This document shows, in pieces, positions 5,265-10,665 of a DNA stretch of 10,665 nucleotides (positions are counted from its first letter, which is position 1; each line of letters begins with the position of its first letter). Origin of the DNA: an uncultured Ruminococcus sp. (GTDB lineage Bacteria; Bacillota; Clostridia; Oscillospirales; Acutalibacteraceae); contig CACYDE010000268.1 in the NCBI GenBank assembly GCA_902773045.1, positions 1 to 10,665 of the forward strand. The letters run 5' to 3'. A program made the translations under genes and the position numbers. The notes under the pieces are model-generated. The model was not told the DNA's origin. It saw only the letters and a program-made list of their open reading frames with translations, and searched no databases.

Positions 5265-6587
5265 TTACATATCCTGAATGTTCTTTATTATGTCGTCGAC
5301 CATTTCTTTAGTCTTTGTATCCTTTTCGAGCTTCTTTTCCATTTCCTGCATTGTGTAGACGATGGTCGAGTAATGTCTTCCTCCGAATTCGTCTCCTATT
5401 GCTGTCATTGAAAGACCTGTTACCTGTCTTACGACATATATCGCAACGTGACGCGCGTTGCTCAGGTTTGCGCGCCGGTTTTTGACCGAACGGATATCCT
5501 CGGGGCTTACTCCGAATGTTCTTGCGACTTCTTCGATTATTTTTTCGACCGTTACCGGAACGGGGACTTCGTTTGTCTGAACGTCGGAGATGACCTCCTG
5601 GGCTATTGTTATCGAAGGTTTTTCGCCGTTAAGAAAGCTTTTGGCTTTGATTTTTTTCACCACGCCTTCAAGCTGGCGGATATTTGTCTTTAATTTTGTT
5701 GCTATGTATTCGCAGATATCGTCCGGGATCTCAAAATCAAGCGATTCGGCCTTGCTTTTGAGGATAGCTATTCGTGTTTCTATATCCGGAGGCTGAATGT
5801 CCGCGATGAGTCCCCATTCGAAACGTGTTCTGAGTCTTTCTTCAAGCGTTTTGATCTCTTTGGGAGGTCGGTCCGATGTGAGGACGATCTGTTTTTTTGC
5901 TTCGTAAAGCGCATTGAACGTGTGGAAGAATTCTTCCTGAGTGGATTCTTTTCCTCCGATGAACTGAACGTCATCGACAAGAAGCACGTCCGCATTGCGA
6001 TACTTCTGTCTGAATTCAGCCTGATTGACTCTTCTCAGTGAATCGACGATCTCGTTTGTGAAGTCGTCGCCTTTAACGTAGGCTATCTTTTTTGACGAGT
6101 CGTTTTTGAGGACCTCGTTTTTGATCGCGTGAAGAAGATGAGTTTTTCCAAGCCCCGAATTTCCGTAGATGAAAAGCGGGTTGTAGGCTCCTCCGGGATT
6201 CTGTGCGACCGCGAGCGACGCTGCGTGAGCGAATTTGTTTGATGAGCCGACGATGAAGTTTTCAAACGTCAGAGGTGTGTCGTCATCGTTTCCCGGCGTT
6301 TTTTCTTCCTGCTGAGGCTTCGCTTTTTCGATCTCTTCGGGAACGACGAGTTTGATCTCAAATTCCTGACCGAAAATTTCGGTGAACGCGTCTTTGAGAA
6401 GAGTCATGTAGCAGCGAGTCACTGTTTCTCTGTGGAACTCATTTGGGACAAGAAGTTTGATCTGAATGATATCAAAATCTATTTCTTTAGGTTCGATACG
6501 GCTGATCCACGTTTGAAATGCAACCTTTGTGATCCTTGATTTGCAGTAGTCGCAGACCAGCGTCCATGTTTCGTTGAATGAATCCAT
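5265..6587 (-). CDS. dnaA: Chromosomal replication initiator DnaA
   Basis: A 440-residue AAA+ initiator that binds DnaA boxes and unwinds oriC. Domain I is residues 1 to about 83 (MDSFNETWTLVCDYCKSRI). A short, acidic domain II linker (about 84-105) follows. Domain III has Walker A GNSGLGKT at 142-149, Walker B VLLVDD at 201-206, a sensor-1 LTSDRPP near 236-242, and an arginine-rich RLRTRFEWG near 251-259. Domain IV is about 345-440. Its signature reads GGRHYSTIVYT (402-412), where almost all bacteria have GGRDH(T/S)T; this is odd and is discussed in the findings. I chose the ATG at 6587 because it gives the family start. An in-frame TTG at 6605 would add six residues and has no ribosome binding site. 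The ATG itself has only a distant GGGGG about 13 bases upstream, so initiation may be modest. Confidence 0.96.
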   Translation of the reverse strand: MDSFNETWTLVCDYCKSRITKVAFQTWISRIEPKEIDFDIIQIKLLVPNEFHRETVTRCYMTLLKDAFTEIFGQEFEIKLVVPEEIEKAKPQQEEKTPGNDDDTPLTFENFIVGSSNKFAHAASLAVAQNPGGAYNPLFIYGNSGLGKTHLLHAIKNEVLKNDSSKKIAYVKGDDFTNEIVDSLRRVNQAEFRQKYRNADVLLVDDVQFIGGKESTQEEFFHTFNALYEAKKQIVLTSDRPPKEIKTLEERLRTRFEWGLIADIQPPDIETRIAILKSKAESLDFEIPDDICEYIATKLKTNIRQLEGVVKKIKAKSFLNGEKPSITIAQEVISDVQTNEVPVPVTVEKIIEEVARTFGVSPEDIRSVKNRRANLSNARHVAIYVVRQVTGLSMTAIGDEFGGRHYSTIVYTMQEMEKKLEKDTKTKEMVDDIIKNIQDM

Positions 6588-6616
6588 TCTTATTATAACC
6601 CCCAATATTTTTGATA

Positions 6617-6649
6617 ACGCTTAGGCGCGGTTCACCGTCCCGTAAGCGT
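6617..6649 (-). promoter_or_regulatory. Hairpin in the dnaA leader near the start codon
   Basis: ACGCTTA (6617-6623) pairs with TAAGCGT (6643-6649), and an inner CGGT / ACCG pair can form within the loop. It ends about 30 bases before the dnaA ATG, so it could affect translation. It is also possible by chance in this more GC-rich leader. Confidence 0.4.
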
Positions 6650-6827
6650 ATTCCTGCGTTTTCGTTTCCTTCTGTGTTCTGCCCTTTGATTTTTTGTAAC
6701 CGTCGTCCGAAAGTAAATCGCAAGACGCCGGAGATAGATACGAAAACGAAAATGTAATTTTTTTCGAGTACGCGCCGTTTTTTCGGAAAAAGACGCTACT
6801 ACTCATAATGAAATAACAATTAGAATT

Positions 6828-6856
6828 ATTATATCATATCGAAAATTTTATTTCAA
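6828..6856 (-). promoter_or_regulatory. dnaA promoter (sigma-A type)
   Basis: The minus strand shows TTGAAA (6856-6851), a 17-base spacer and a perfect TATAAT (6833-6828), also with an extended -10 TG. Transcription would begin near 6821, giving a leader of about 235 bases before dnaA. A DnaA-box-like site lies about 20 bases upstream of the -35, a position suited to autoregulation. Confidence 0.75.
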
Positions 6857-6874
6857 CAATAAATGTCGGGTTTA

Positions 6875-6883
6875 TGTGGAAAA
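6875..6883 (-). promoter_or_regulatory. Near-consensus DnaA box upstream of the dnaA promoter
   Basis: TGTGGAAAA, identical to the site at 5021-5029 and in the same orientation. It lies upstream of the dnaA -35 element, as expected for DnaA feedback control or for a second part of a bipartite origin. Confidence 0.55.
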
Positions 6884-7221
6884 CTTTTCTTTTTTGTAAC
6901 AATATATCGAAAAAAGAAAAGGCGCATTTCCAACGTTTTTTTGCTTTTGATTTGTATATTTTAAGTAAAAATATTATGTTTTTTTATATTGTTATAATTT
7001 TGTGAGGTTAAAATAATGAGTTTGAATGAGAATGAAATTGAAATTTTTGTTTAAAATATAGAAAACATCTCAGATATATTGACTTTTTTTAATTTTTTAT
7101 TTAAATTTATACTGTTGAATGTTGTCTTGAACAAGGTTTTCATGTGCAAGGGGTTATTTGAAAAAGCATTTTATCAAGCGGTTTTCCTGACGTAAAAACA
7201 TTTAAAAAGACAATTTTTCTA
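6884..7221. other. AT-rich intergenic DNA between the dnaA and rpmH promoters
   Basis: About 340 bases with no credible gene. It is strongly AT-rich, with long A and T runs, and would melt easily. A TATAAT at 6993-6998 has no matching -35. A 12-codon frame (ATG at about 7017) has a GAGG upstream but is too short to call. I see no consensus DnaA box in it. Confidence 0.6.
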
Positions 7222-7251
7222 TTGACATAACGCTTGTATTTAAGGTATAAT
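7222..7251 (+). promoter_or_regulatory. Strong rpmH promoter (sigma-A)
   Basis: Perfect TTGACA (7222-7227) and perfect TATAAT (7246-7251) with an 18-base spacer. Transcription should start near 7258, about 34 bases before rpmH. It probably also drives rnpA, yidD and further genes. Confidence 0.88.
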
Positions 7252-7291
7252 GTTAAATTGCAAGGTTATATACCCGAAAGGAGGGTTTTGT

Positions 7292-7426
7292 ATGCTGAGA
7301 ACATATCAGCCTAAGAAGCTTCACAGAAAAAAGGAGCACGGCTTCAGAAAGAGAATGTCTGACCGTAACGGACGCAAGGTTTTGGCTCGCCGCAGAGCAA
7401 AGGGCAGAAAGAGACTTTCTTATTGA
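7292..7426 (+). CDS. rpmH: 50S ribosomal protein L34
   Basis: A 44-residue, extremely basic protein that matches the L34 pattern throughout: MLRTYQPKKLHRKKEHGF, then RMSDRNGRKVLARRRAKGRK and a final RLSY. L34 is an rRNA-binding protein of the large ribosomal subunit. The ATG at 7292 has an excellent AAAGGAGGG Shine-Dalgarno about 6 bases upstream and lies close behind a consensus promoter, in keeping with high expression. In many bacteria it is the first gene on the non-dnaA side of the origin and is followed by rnpA, as here. Confidence 0.97.
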   Translation: MLRTYQPKKLHRKKEHGFRKRMSDRNGRKVLARRRAKGRKRLSY

Positions 7427-7477
7427 TCCTCATTGACTCGGCAGAGTTTTGCCGTGGTTATTGCGGTTCGGCGATTG

Positions 7478-7509
7478 GGTATATCTTCGCATCACTGGGA
7501 AGATATACC
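7478..7509 (+). promoter_or_regulatory. Long hairpin between rpmH and rnpA
   Basis: GGTATATCTTC (7478-7488) pairs perfectly with GAAGATATACC (7499-7509) around a 10-base loop. T-rich tracts follow only from 7522 on, so it is at best a leaky terminator. An RNA-processing or mRNA-stability element that lets rpmH outproduce rnpA is equally likely. A smaller CGGCA / TGCCG hairpin sits just upstream at 7439-7454. Confidence 0.55.
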
Positions 7510-7580
7510 TGTTTATTGCTGTTTTTTATTTTTTGAAAAATCTTTGTTTTGACGGGTGTTTTTGTCCGAAAGGTAATATT

Positions 7581-7922
7581 ATGGCACAGCTTCAGACAAT
7601 TAAAGAGAATTACACTTTCAGACGGTTATACAAAAGCAAAAAGTGCTATGTATATCCGCAAATTGTTGTATATGTGGGAAGGAATCGTCTCGGCGTTTTC
7701 CGCTACGGAATAACAACAAGCAAAAAGGTCGGAAACGCGGTGAAACGCAGCAGATGCCGAAGGGTCATCAGGGCTGCGCTGTTCGAATATTCCGAAAGTC
7801 TCGAAAAATGTAAAAAAGGTTTCGACATTGTGATCGTTGCAAGAACGAAAGCGGCTTTTGTGAAGTCAAGCGAGCTTTATGTTCCTATCGGGGAGAGTTT
7901 GAAAAAAGCCGGAGTGATATGA
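7581..7922 (+). CDS. rnpA: Ribonuclease P protein component
   Basis: A 113-residue basic protein that assists the RNase P RNA in maturing tRNA 5' ends. It carries the family N-terminal pattern YTFRRLYKSKK (11-21), then RYGITTSKKVGNAV (41-54) and the basic helix KRSRCRRVIRAAL (55-67). The family's RNR motif reads R-S-R here (residues 56-58), a small deviation. I chose the ATG at 7581, with AAAGG about 7 bases upstream. The frame is open back to a TTG at 7449, but that extension runs through hairpin DNA and has no family similarity. Its TGA is followed immediately by the yidD ATG (TGAATG), suggesting translational coupling. Confidence 0.94.
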   Translation: MAQLQTIKENYTFRRLYKSKKCYVYPQIVVYVGRNRLGVFRYGITTSKKVGNAVKRSRCRRVIRAALFEYSESLEKCKKGFDIVIVARTKAAFVKSSELYVPIGESLKKAGVI

Positions 7923-8171
7923 ATGAAAAAATTCTTTATATGGCTCATAAGATTTTATCAGAAATATATTTCGCCGAGAAGCGCTCCGTGCTGTCGTTTT
8001 TCTCCGACGTGTTCGCGCTACGGAATCGAAGCGATCGAGAGGTTCGGCGCTTTCAAAGGCGGTTTTATGACATTGTGGCGTATTCTGCGCTGCAATCCCT
8101 TTAATCCGGGAGGGTACGACCCGGTTCCGGAAAAGAAAAGAAAATACAAGGTTATATATTATAAGAAATAA
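7923..8171 (+). CDS. yidD: Membrane protein insertion efficiency factor YidD
   Basis: An 82-residue protein with all the hallmarks of the YidD (DUF37) family. These are the FYQKYISP segment near the N-terminus, the cysteine-rich CCRFSPTCSRYGIEAI at residues 23-38, KGGFMTLWRILRCNPF at 45-60, and GGYDPVP at 63-69. YidD is a small, membrane-associated protein that helps YidC-dependent insertion of inner-membrane proteins. The N-terminal amphipathic helix (MKKFFIWLIRFYQ) fits membrane attachment. Its start directly abuts the rnpA stop and yidC follows after 97 bases, the usual gene order. No own promoter is needed. Confidence 0.95.
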   Translation: MKKFFIWLIRFYQKYISPRSAPCCRFSPTCSRYGIEAIERFGAFKGGFMTLWRILRCNPFNPGGYDPVPEKKRKYKVIYYKK

Positions 8172-8268
8172 TTGATTTAGATTGATTTAGTATATAACTT
8201 TCGGAATATTGTTTTGTCGTTTCTATATTGTTATAAATTGATAAATAGGAACGGAAAGGATTTATTGA

Positions 8269-9258
8269 ATGAACGATTTGTTTAACTTGATCGGCTCGGT
8301 TTTCGGTTACGCGCTGTGGTTTGCGTTCACTTTGGTGAAAAACTTTGCGGTCGCAATTCTGATCTTCACGGTTCTTCTGAGGGTTCTCCAGTTCCCTCTC
8401 CAGATCAAAAGTCAGAAATCCATGGCAGGAAGCATGAGACTCCAGAAAAAACAGCAGGAGATCCAGGCTAAATACGGAAAAGACAGAGAGAAGATCAACG
8501 AGGAGCTTTCAAAGCTCTATGAAAAAGAGAATGTCAGTCCGACGGGCGGCTGTATGACGACGTTGGTTCCGATGTTCCTGCTGATGGGAGTTTACTGGAC
8601 GGTGAGATATCCTCTCACAAATACTCTCCACATCGCAAAGGATACTGTAGACAACATGCTTGCTTACGGAAAAGGACTTCCCGTAGTAGGCGCAGGACTT
8701 GACGGAATTTACGGTCAGGTCAATTTTATGAGTATATACTCTCAATTGAGAGACAACGCTGATTTCATTTCACAGACGGGACTCACCGACGCAGAGATCT
8801 CCAAGCTTGACGCTTTTGCGGCAGGATTTAAGATGTTTGGTCTGAATCTTCTTGATATGCCGAGCGCTCACGGTTTGCTTTCTGTTTTTATTCTTTTCCC
8901 GGTGGTATGTTTCCTTTCATCATTCTGCACGAGCTTTATCTCCATGAGAATGAACGGTTCAAGTCTTAAAGGACAGCAGGGCTGCATGAACGCAATGTTT
9001 TTGATGATGCCTTTGATGTCTGCATGGATCGCGTATTCCGTTCCTGCGGCTATAGCGCTGTATTGGATATACTCAAATCTTATCGGTCTTGTCACTACTA
9101 TAGTTATACATAAATTCTATAATGCGAATGCGCTTACGGCTCAGGACGAAGCAAGAAGAATAGCACTGCTCGAAGAAGAGGAGCTGGGGGTTAAGCAGGT
9201 AGTAAGAAATTACAATGTTAATTCGGTAGGAAAAAACAAAAAAAAGAAGAAAAAGTAA
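8269..9258 (+). CDS. yidC: Membrane protein insertase YidC/Oxa1 family
   Basis: A 329-residue polytopic membrane protein that inserts and folds membrane proteins, alone or with SecYEG. Hydrophobic segments lie at about residues 13-46, 95-112, 201-225, 240-258 and 260-282. The first includes the charged groove arginine (R38 in FTVLLRVLQFPLQIK). A charged coiled hairpin (about 50-88) follows on the cytoplasmic side, and the tail is very basic (ending KNKKKKKK). There is no signal peptide or lipobox, unlike SpoIIIJ of Bacillus. The loop at about 113-200 is long, as is usual in Clostridia and longer than in SpoIIIJ. The ATG at 8269 has AAAGGA about 9 bases upstream. It is co-directional with yidD and with jag, which starts 24 bases downstream. 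Confidence 0.95.
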   Translation: MNDLFNLIGSVFGYALWFAFTLVKNFAVAILIFTVLLRVLQFPLQIKSQKSMAGSMRLQKKQQEIQAKYGKDREKINEELSKLYEKENVSPTGGCMTTLVPMFLLMGVYWTVRYPLTNTLHIAKDTVDNMLAYGKGLPVVGAGLDGIYGQVNFMSIYSQLRDNADFISQTGLTDAEISKLDAFAAGFKMFGLNLLDMPSAHGLLSVFILFPVVCFLSSFCTSFISMRMNGSSLKGQQGCMNAMFLMMPLMSAWIAYSVPAAIALYWIYSNLIGLVTTIVIHKFYNANALTAQDEARRIALLEEEELGVKQVVRNYNVNSVGKNKKKKKK

Positions 9259-9282
9259 GAGTTAAAATTTGGAGGTGTAATT

Positions 9283-10173
9283 GTGGTTAAAGAAGCATTC
9301 GGAGTCGGCGACACAATTGAAGAAGCACTTGCTGAAGCTTGCAAAGAGCTTGGAATGGAGCCTGAAAAGGCTGAGTATGAGGTTATTCAGGAGCCGGAGA
9401 AGAAGAAGTTCGGGCTGTTCGGAGGAAGTCCTGCGAAGGTGAGAGCGTTCGTTAATGTTTCACCGGCGGAGAAGGCAGTTGAGTATCTTAAGGATGTTCT
9501 TTCGTGCATGGGTCTTAATGACATCGAATTCGAGGTTTCGGAGGAAGATAAGACAGCCGAGATCAATCTTAAAGGTGAGGACGTAGGTTTTATCATAGGA
9601 AGACGCGGAGAGACGCTTGACGCTTTGCAGTATCTTGCAGGGCTGGTTGCGAATCACGTTGATAATCAGTATTTCAGAATTACTATCAATACCGGAAACT
9701 ACAGAGAGAAGAGAGAAGTTACTCTTGAGAAGCTCGGAAAGAAGCTTGCGCTCAAGGTCGTTAAGACCGGAAAAAGCGTTAATCTGGAGCCTATGAACCC
9801 CTATGAAAGACGTATCATTCACACCGCGGTTCAGAAGGTCAACGGCGCTATTTCATTCTCGGAGGGGGAAGTGATGAACCGTCACGTAGTTATCGCTCCC
9901 GATCCGAAGAATCCCGTTAAGCCGCGCAGAAGCTACAACAACAACAAGCGTCAGGGCGGCGGAAGAGACAGAGGTTCATACGGCAGCAGAAACGGAGGAT
10001 ACAAGAGAACTCCGTACAAGCAGAATTTTGAAAGAAAGCCGTATCAGAATAAATACAACAAGCCGGCAGATGACGAGATGGTGACAACTTCATCGACATT
10101 CAGTCAGAGAAGTCCGATTGAAAAAGCAGGGCTTCCGTTGTTCAGTAAAATTGAAACCAAAGGCGAGGAATAA
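9283..10173 (+). CDS. jag: RNA-binding protein Jag/KhpB (Jag-N, KH and R3H domains)
   Basis: A 296-residue RNA-binding protein. A Jag-N domain covers residues 1 to about 55 (VGDTIEEALAEACKELG, KKFGLFGG). A KH domain covers about 75-140 with its GRRG loop at 106-109. An R3H domain lies at about 141-207 with R176-x3-H180 (RRIIH). Homologues called Jag, KhpB or EloR bind RNA and affect cell elongation in streptococci; this gene is the regular neighbour of yidC. The start is a GTG at 9283 with a strong GGAGGT about 6 bases upstream. After the R3H domain comes an added tail of about 85 residues rich in Arg, Gly, Tyr, Asn and Lys (RQGGGRDRGSYGSRNGGY), ending GLPLFSKIETKGEE. The tail is probably disordered and unusual in length. 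The gene closes the operon. Confidence 0.93.
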   Translation: MVKEAFGVGDTIEEALAEACKELGMEPEKAEYEVIQEPEKKKFGLFGGSPAKVRAFVNVSPAEKAVEYLKDVLSCMGLNDIEFEVSEEDKTAEINLKGEDVGFIIGRRGETLDALQYLAGLVANHVDNQYFRITINTGNYREKREVTLEKLGKKLALKVVKTGKSVNLEPMNPYERRIIHTAVQKVNGAISFSEGEVMNRHVVIAPDPKNPVKPRRSYNNNKRQGGGRDRGSYGSRNGGYKRTPYKQNFERKPYQNKYNKPADDEMVTTSSTFSQRSPIEKAGLPLFSKIETKGEE

Positions 10174-10186
10174 TGCCTTTTAGAGG

Positions 10187-10213
10187 TGCGGGGGCGTTTG
10201 CTTCCGCATTTTT
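10187..10213 (+). terminator. Intrinsic terminator after jag
   Basis: TGCGGGGGC pairs with GCTTCCGCA (two G-T pairs) around a GTTT loop, followed by a five-T run. It lies 13 bases after the jag stop and ends the rpmH-to-jag transcription unit. Confidence 0.85.
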
Positions 10214-10258
10214 GTTAATGATTTTTAATCGTTTTGAAAGAGAAACGAGTTTTTCAAA

Positions 10259-10311
10259 AAAGTTGGTACGAAACTAACCGTAAAGAATCAACTCTCGGTC
10301 GGGGCGGCGAG
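10259..10311 (+). repeat. 53-bp direct repeat, copy 1
   Basis: Starts AAAGTTGGT and contains ACTAACCGTAAA, then TCGGTCGGGGCGGCGAG. It matches copy 2, 135 bases downstream, at about 44 of 53 positions with no gap. Confidence 0.75.
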
Positions 10312-10393
10312 CGCCGCAGGCAAATTATCAAAGATTTTGAAGGCGGAACGGGTTTATAAATAAACTTTTTGAGAGTAATTCAAGATTACCAAC

Positions 10394-10446
10394 AAAGTTG
10401 GTCAATAACTAACCGTAAAAAATCAAGCTTCGGTCGGGGTGGCGAG
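10394..10446 (+). repeat. 53-bp direct repeat, copy 2
   Basis: Starts AAAGTTGGT and contains ACTAACCGTAAA, then TCGGTCGGGGTGGCGAG. Conserved blocks alternate with short variable ones, compared with copy 1. Confidence 0.75.
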
Positions 10447-10617
10447 ATATGTAACAAACGAACTATCTTCACGTATTTAAAAAAATATCTTCACGTGTCG
10501 CTTGCGGCCGCTTGGCAGCCGCAGAGTTATGTAACTCAAACTTCCCGTACTCAAAATTACAATGAATGTAAGGGATAGCGTGGGTTGTCGATGTAAAGAA
10601 TAGTTTTCGCTATCGAA

Positions 10618-10665
10618 TCCGAGATCGTTCTTCGATCAAAGTTATTGTCGTCACCCATACCCCCA
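10618..10665. repeat. Dispersed hairpin-rich element, right copy, cut by the window end
   Basis: Same orientation as 1931-1978 and identical at about 43 of 48 positions, ending in CACCCATACCCCCA at the last base. The hairpin part seen in the left copy would follow beyond the window. Confidence 0.75.

Larger units (their letters stand above)
10214..10617. other. Non-coding, repeat-bearing intergenic region
   Basis: About 400 bases without a credible gene. It holds two diverged 53-base direct repeats, a short TATCTTCACGT pair at 10464 and 10486 (22-base period), and small hairpins such as CGGCG / CGCCG near 10305-10316 and TGCGGC / GCCGCA near 10504-10524. A 69-codon plus-strand frame crosses these repeats, lacks a ribosome binding site and is not called. 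The mnmE gene that often follows jag is not present within the window. Confidence 0.6.

Noticed and set aside
7017..7055. 12-codon plus-strand frame with GAGG upstream
   Set aside because: In very AT-rich DNA a short frame with a GAGG is expected by chance, and no promoter fits.
7449..7580. N-terminal extension of the rnpA frame (TTG at 7449)
   Set aside because: It runs through two hairpins, has no ribosome binding site and no RNase P protein similarity.
10369..10578. 69-codon plus-strand frame after jag
   Set aside because: It overlaps a direct repeat and hairpins, has no ribosome binding site and no protein-like composition.

Overview
The window is a chromosomal replication-origin region of a low-to-mid-GC Firmicute. 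It is most probably a clostridial anaerobe of the Oscillospiraceae/Ruminococcaceae type. That assignment rests on the style of the L34, YidC, Jag and RemB proteins and is not proven. The classical divergent origin layout is intact. On the minus strand, reading leftwards, lie dnaA, dnaN, an S4-domain gene (yaaA type), recF and remB. On the plus strand, reading rightwards, lie rpmH, rnpA, yidD, yidC and jag. All of these are therefore transcribed away from the origin.

Region by region. 1-1459 (minus) is the 5' part of a long gene for a very acidic, repeat-containing, probably disordered protein that I do not recognise. It runs off the left edge and occupies the place where gyrB often follows remB. 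1635-1892 is remB. 1893-2256 is a leader/intergenic stretch holding a cluster of GC-rich hairpins whose left 48 bases recur at the far right end of the window (10618-10665). 2257-4702 is a tight recF / S4 gene / dnaN block: recF and the S4 gene overlap by 4 bases, and dnaN lies 29 bases upstream. 4703-5264 is the dnaN-dnaA intergenic region and the best candidate for oriC. It holds an AT-rich stretch, five TAG triplets matching a DnaA-trio, a GC cluster, a perfect DnaA box, near-consensus boxes and several inverted repeats. 5265-6587 is dnaA. 6588-7291 holds the dnaA leader and promoter, another near-consensus DnaA box, AT-rich DNA and the strong rpmH promoter. 7292-10173 is the rpmH-rnpA-yidD-yidC-jag cluster, closed by a convincing intrinsic terminator. 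10214-10665 is non-coding with diverged direct repeats.

How the genes work together. DnaA opens the origin, DnaN is the sliding clamp, and RecF acts in gap repair and replication restart. L34 and the RNase P protein serve translation and tRNA maturation. YidD and YidC serve membrane-protein insertion, and the RNA-binding Jag protein is their usual partner gene. I see no defence system, CRISPR array, transposase or tRNA. The points most worth checking are the DnaA recognition-helix change (HYST in place of the usual DHTT/DHST), the DnaA-trio element, the acidic repeat protein and the dispersed hairpin element.
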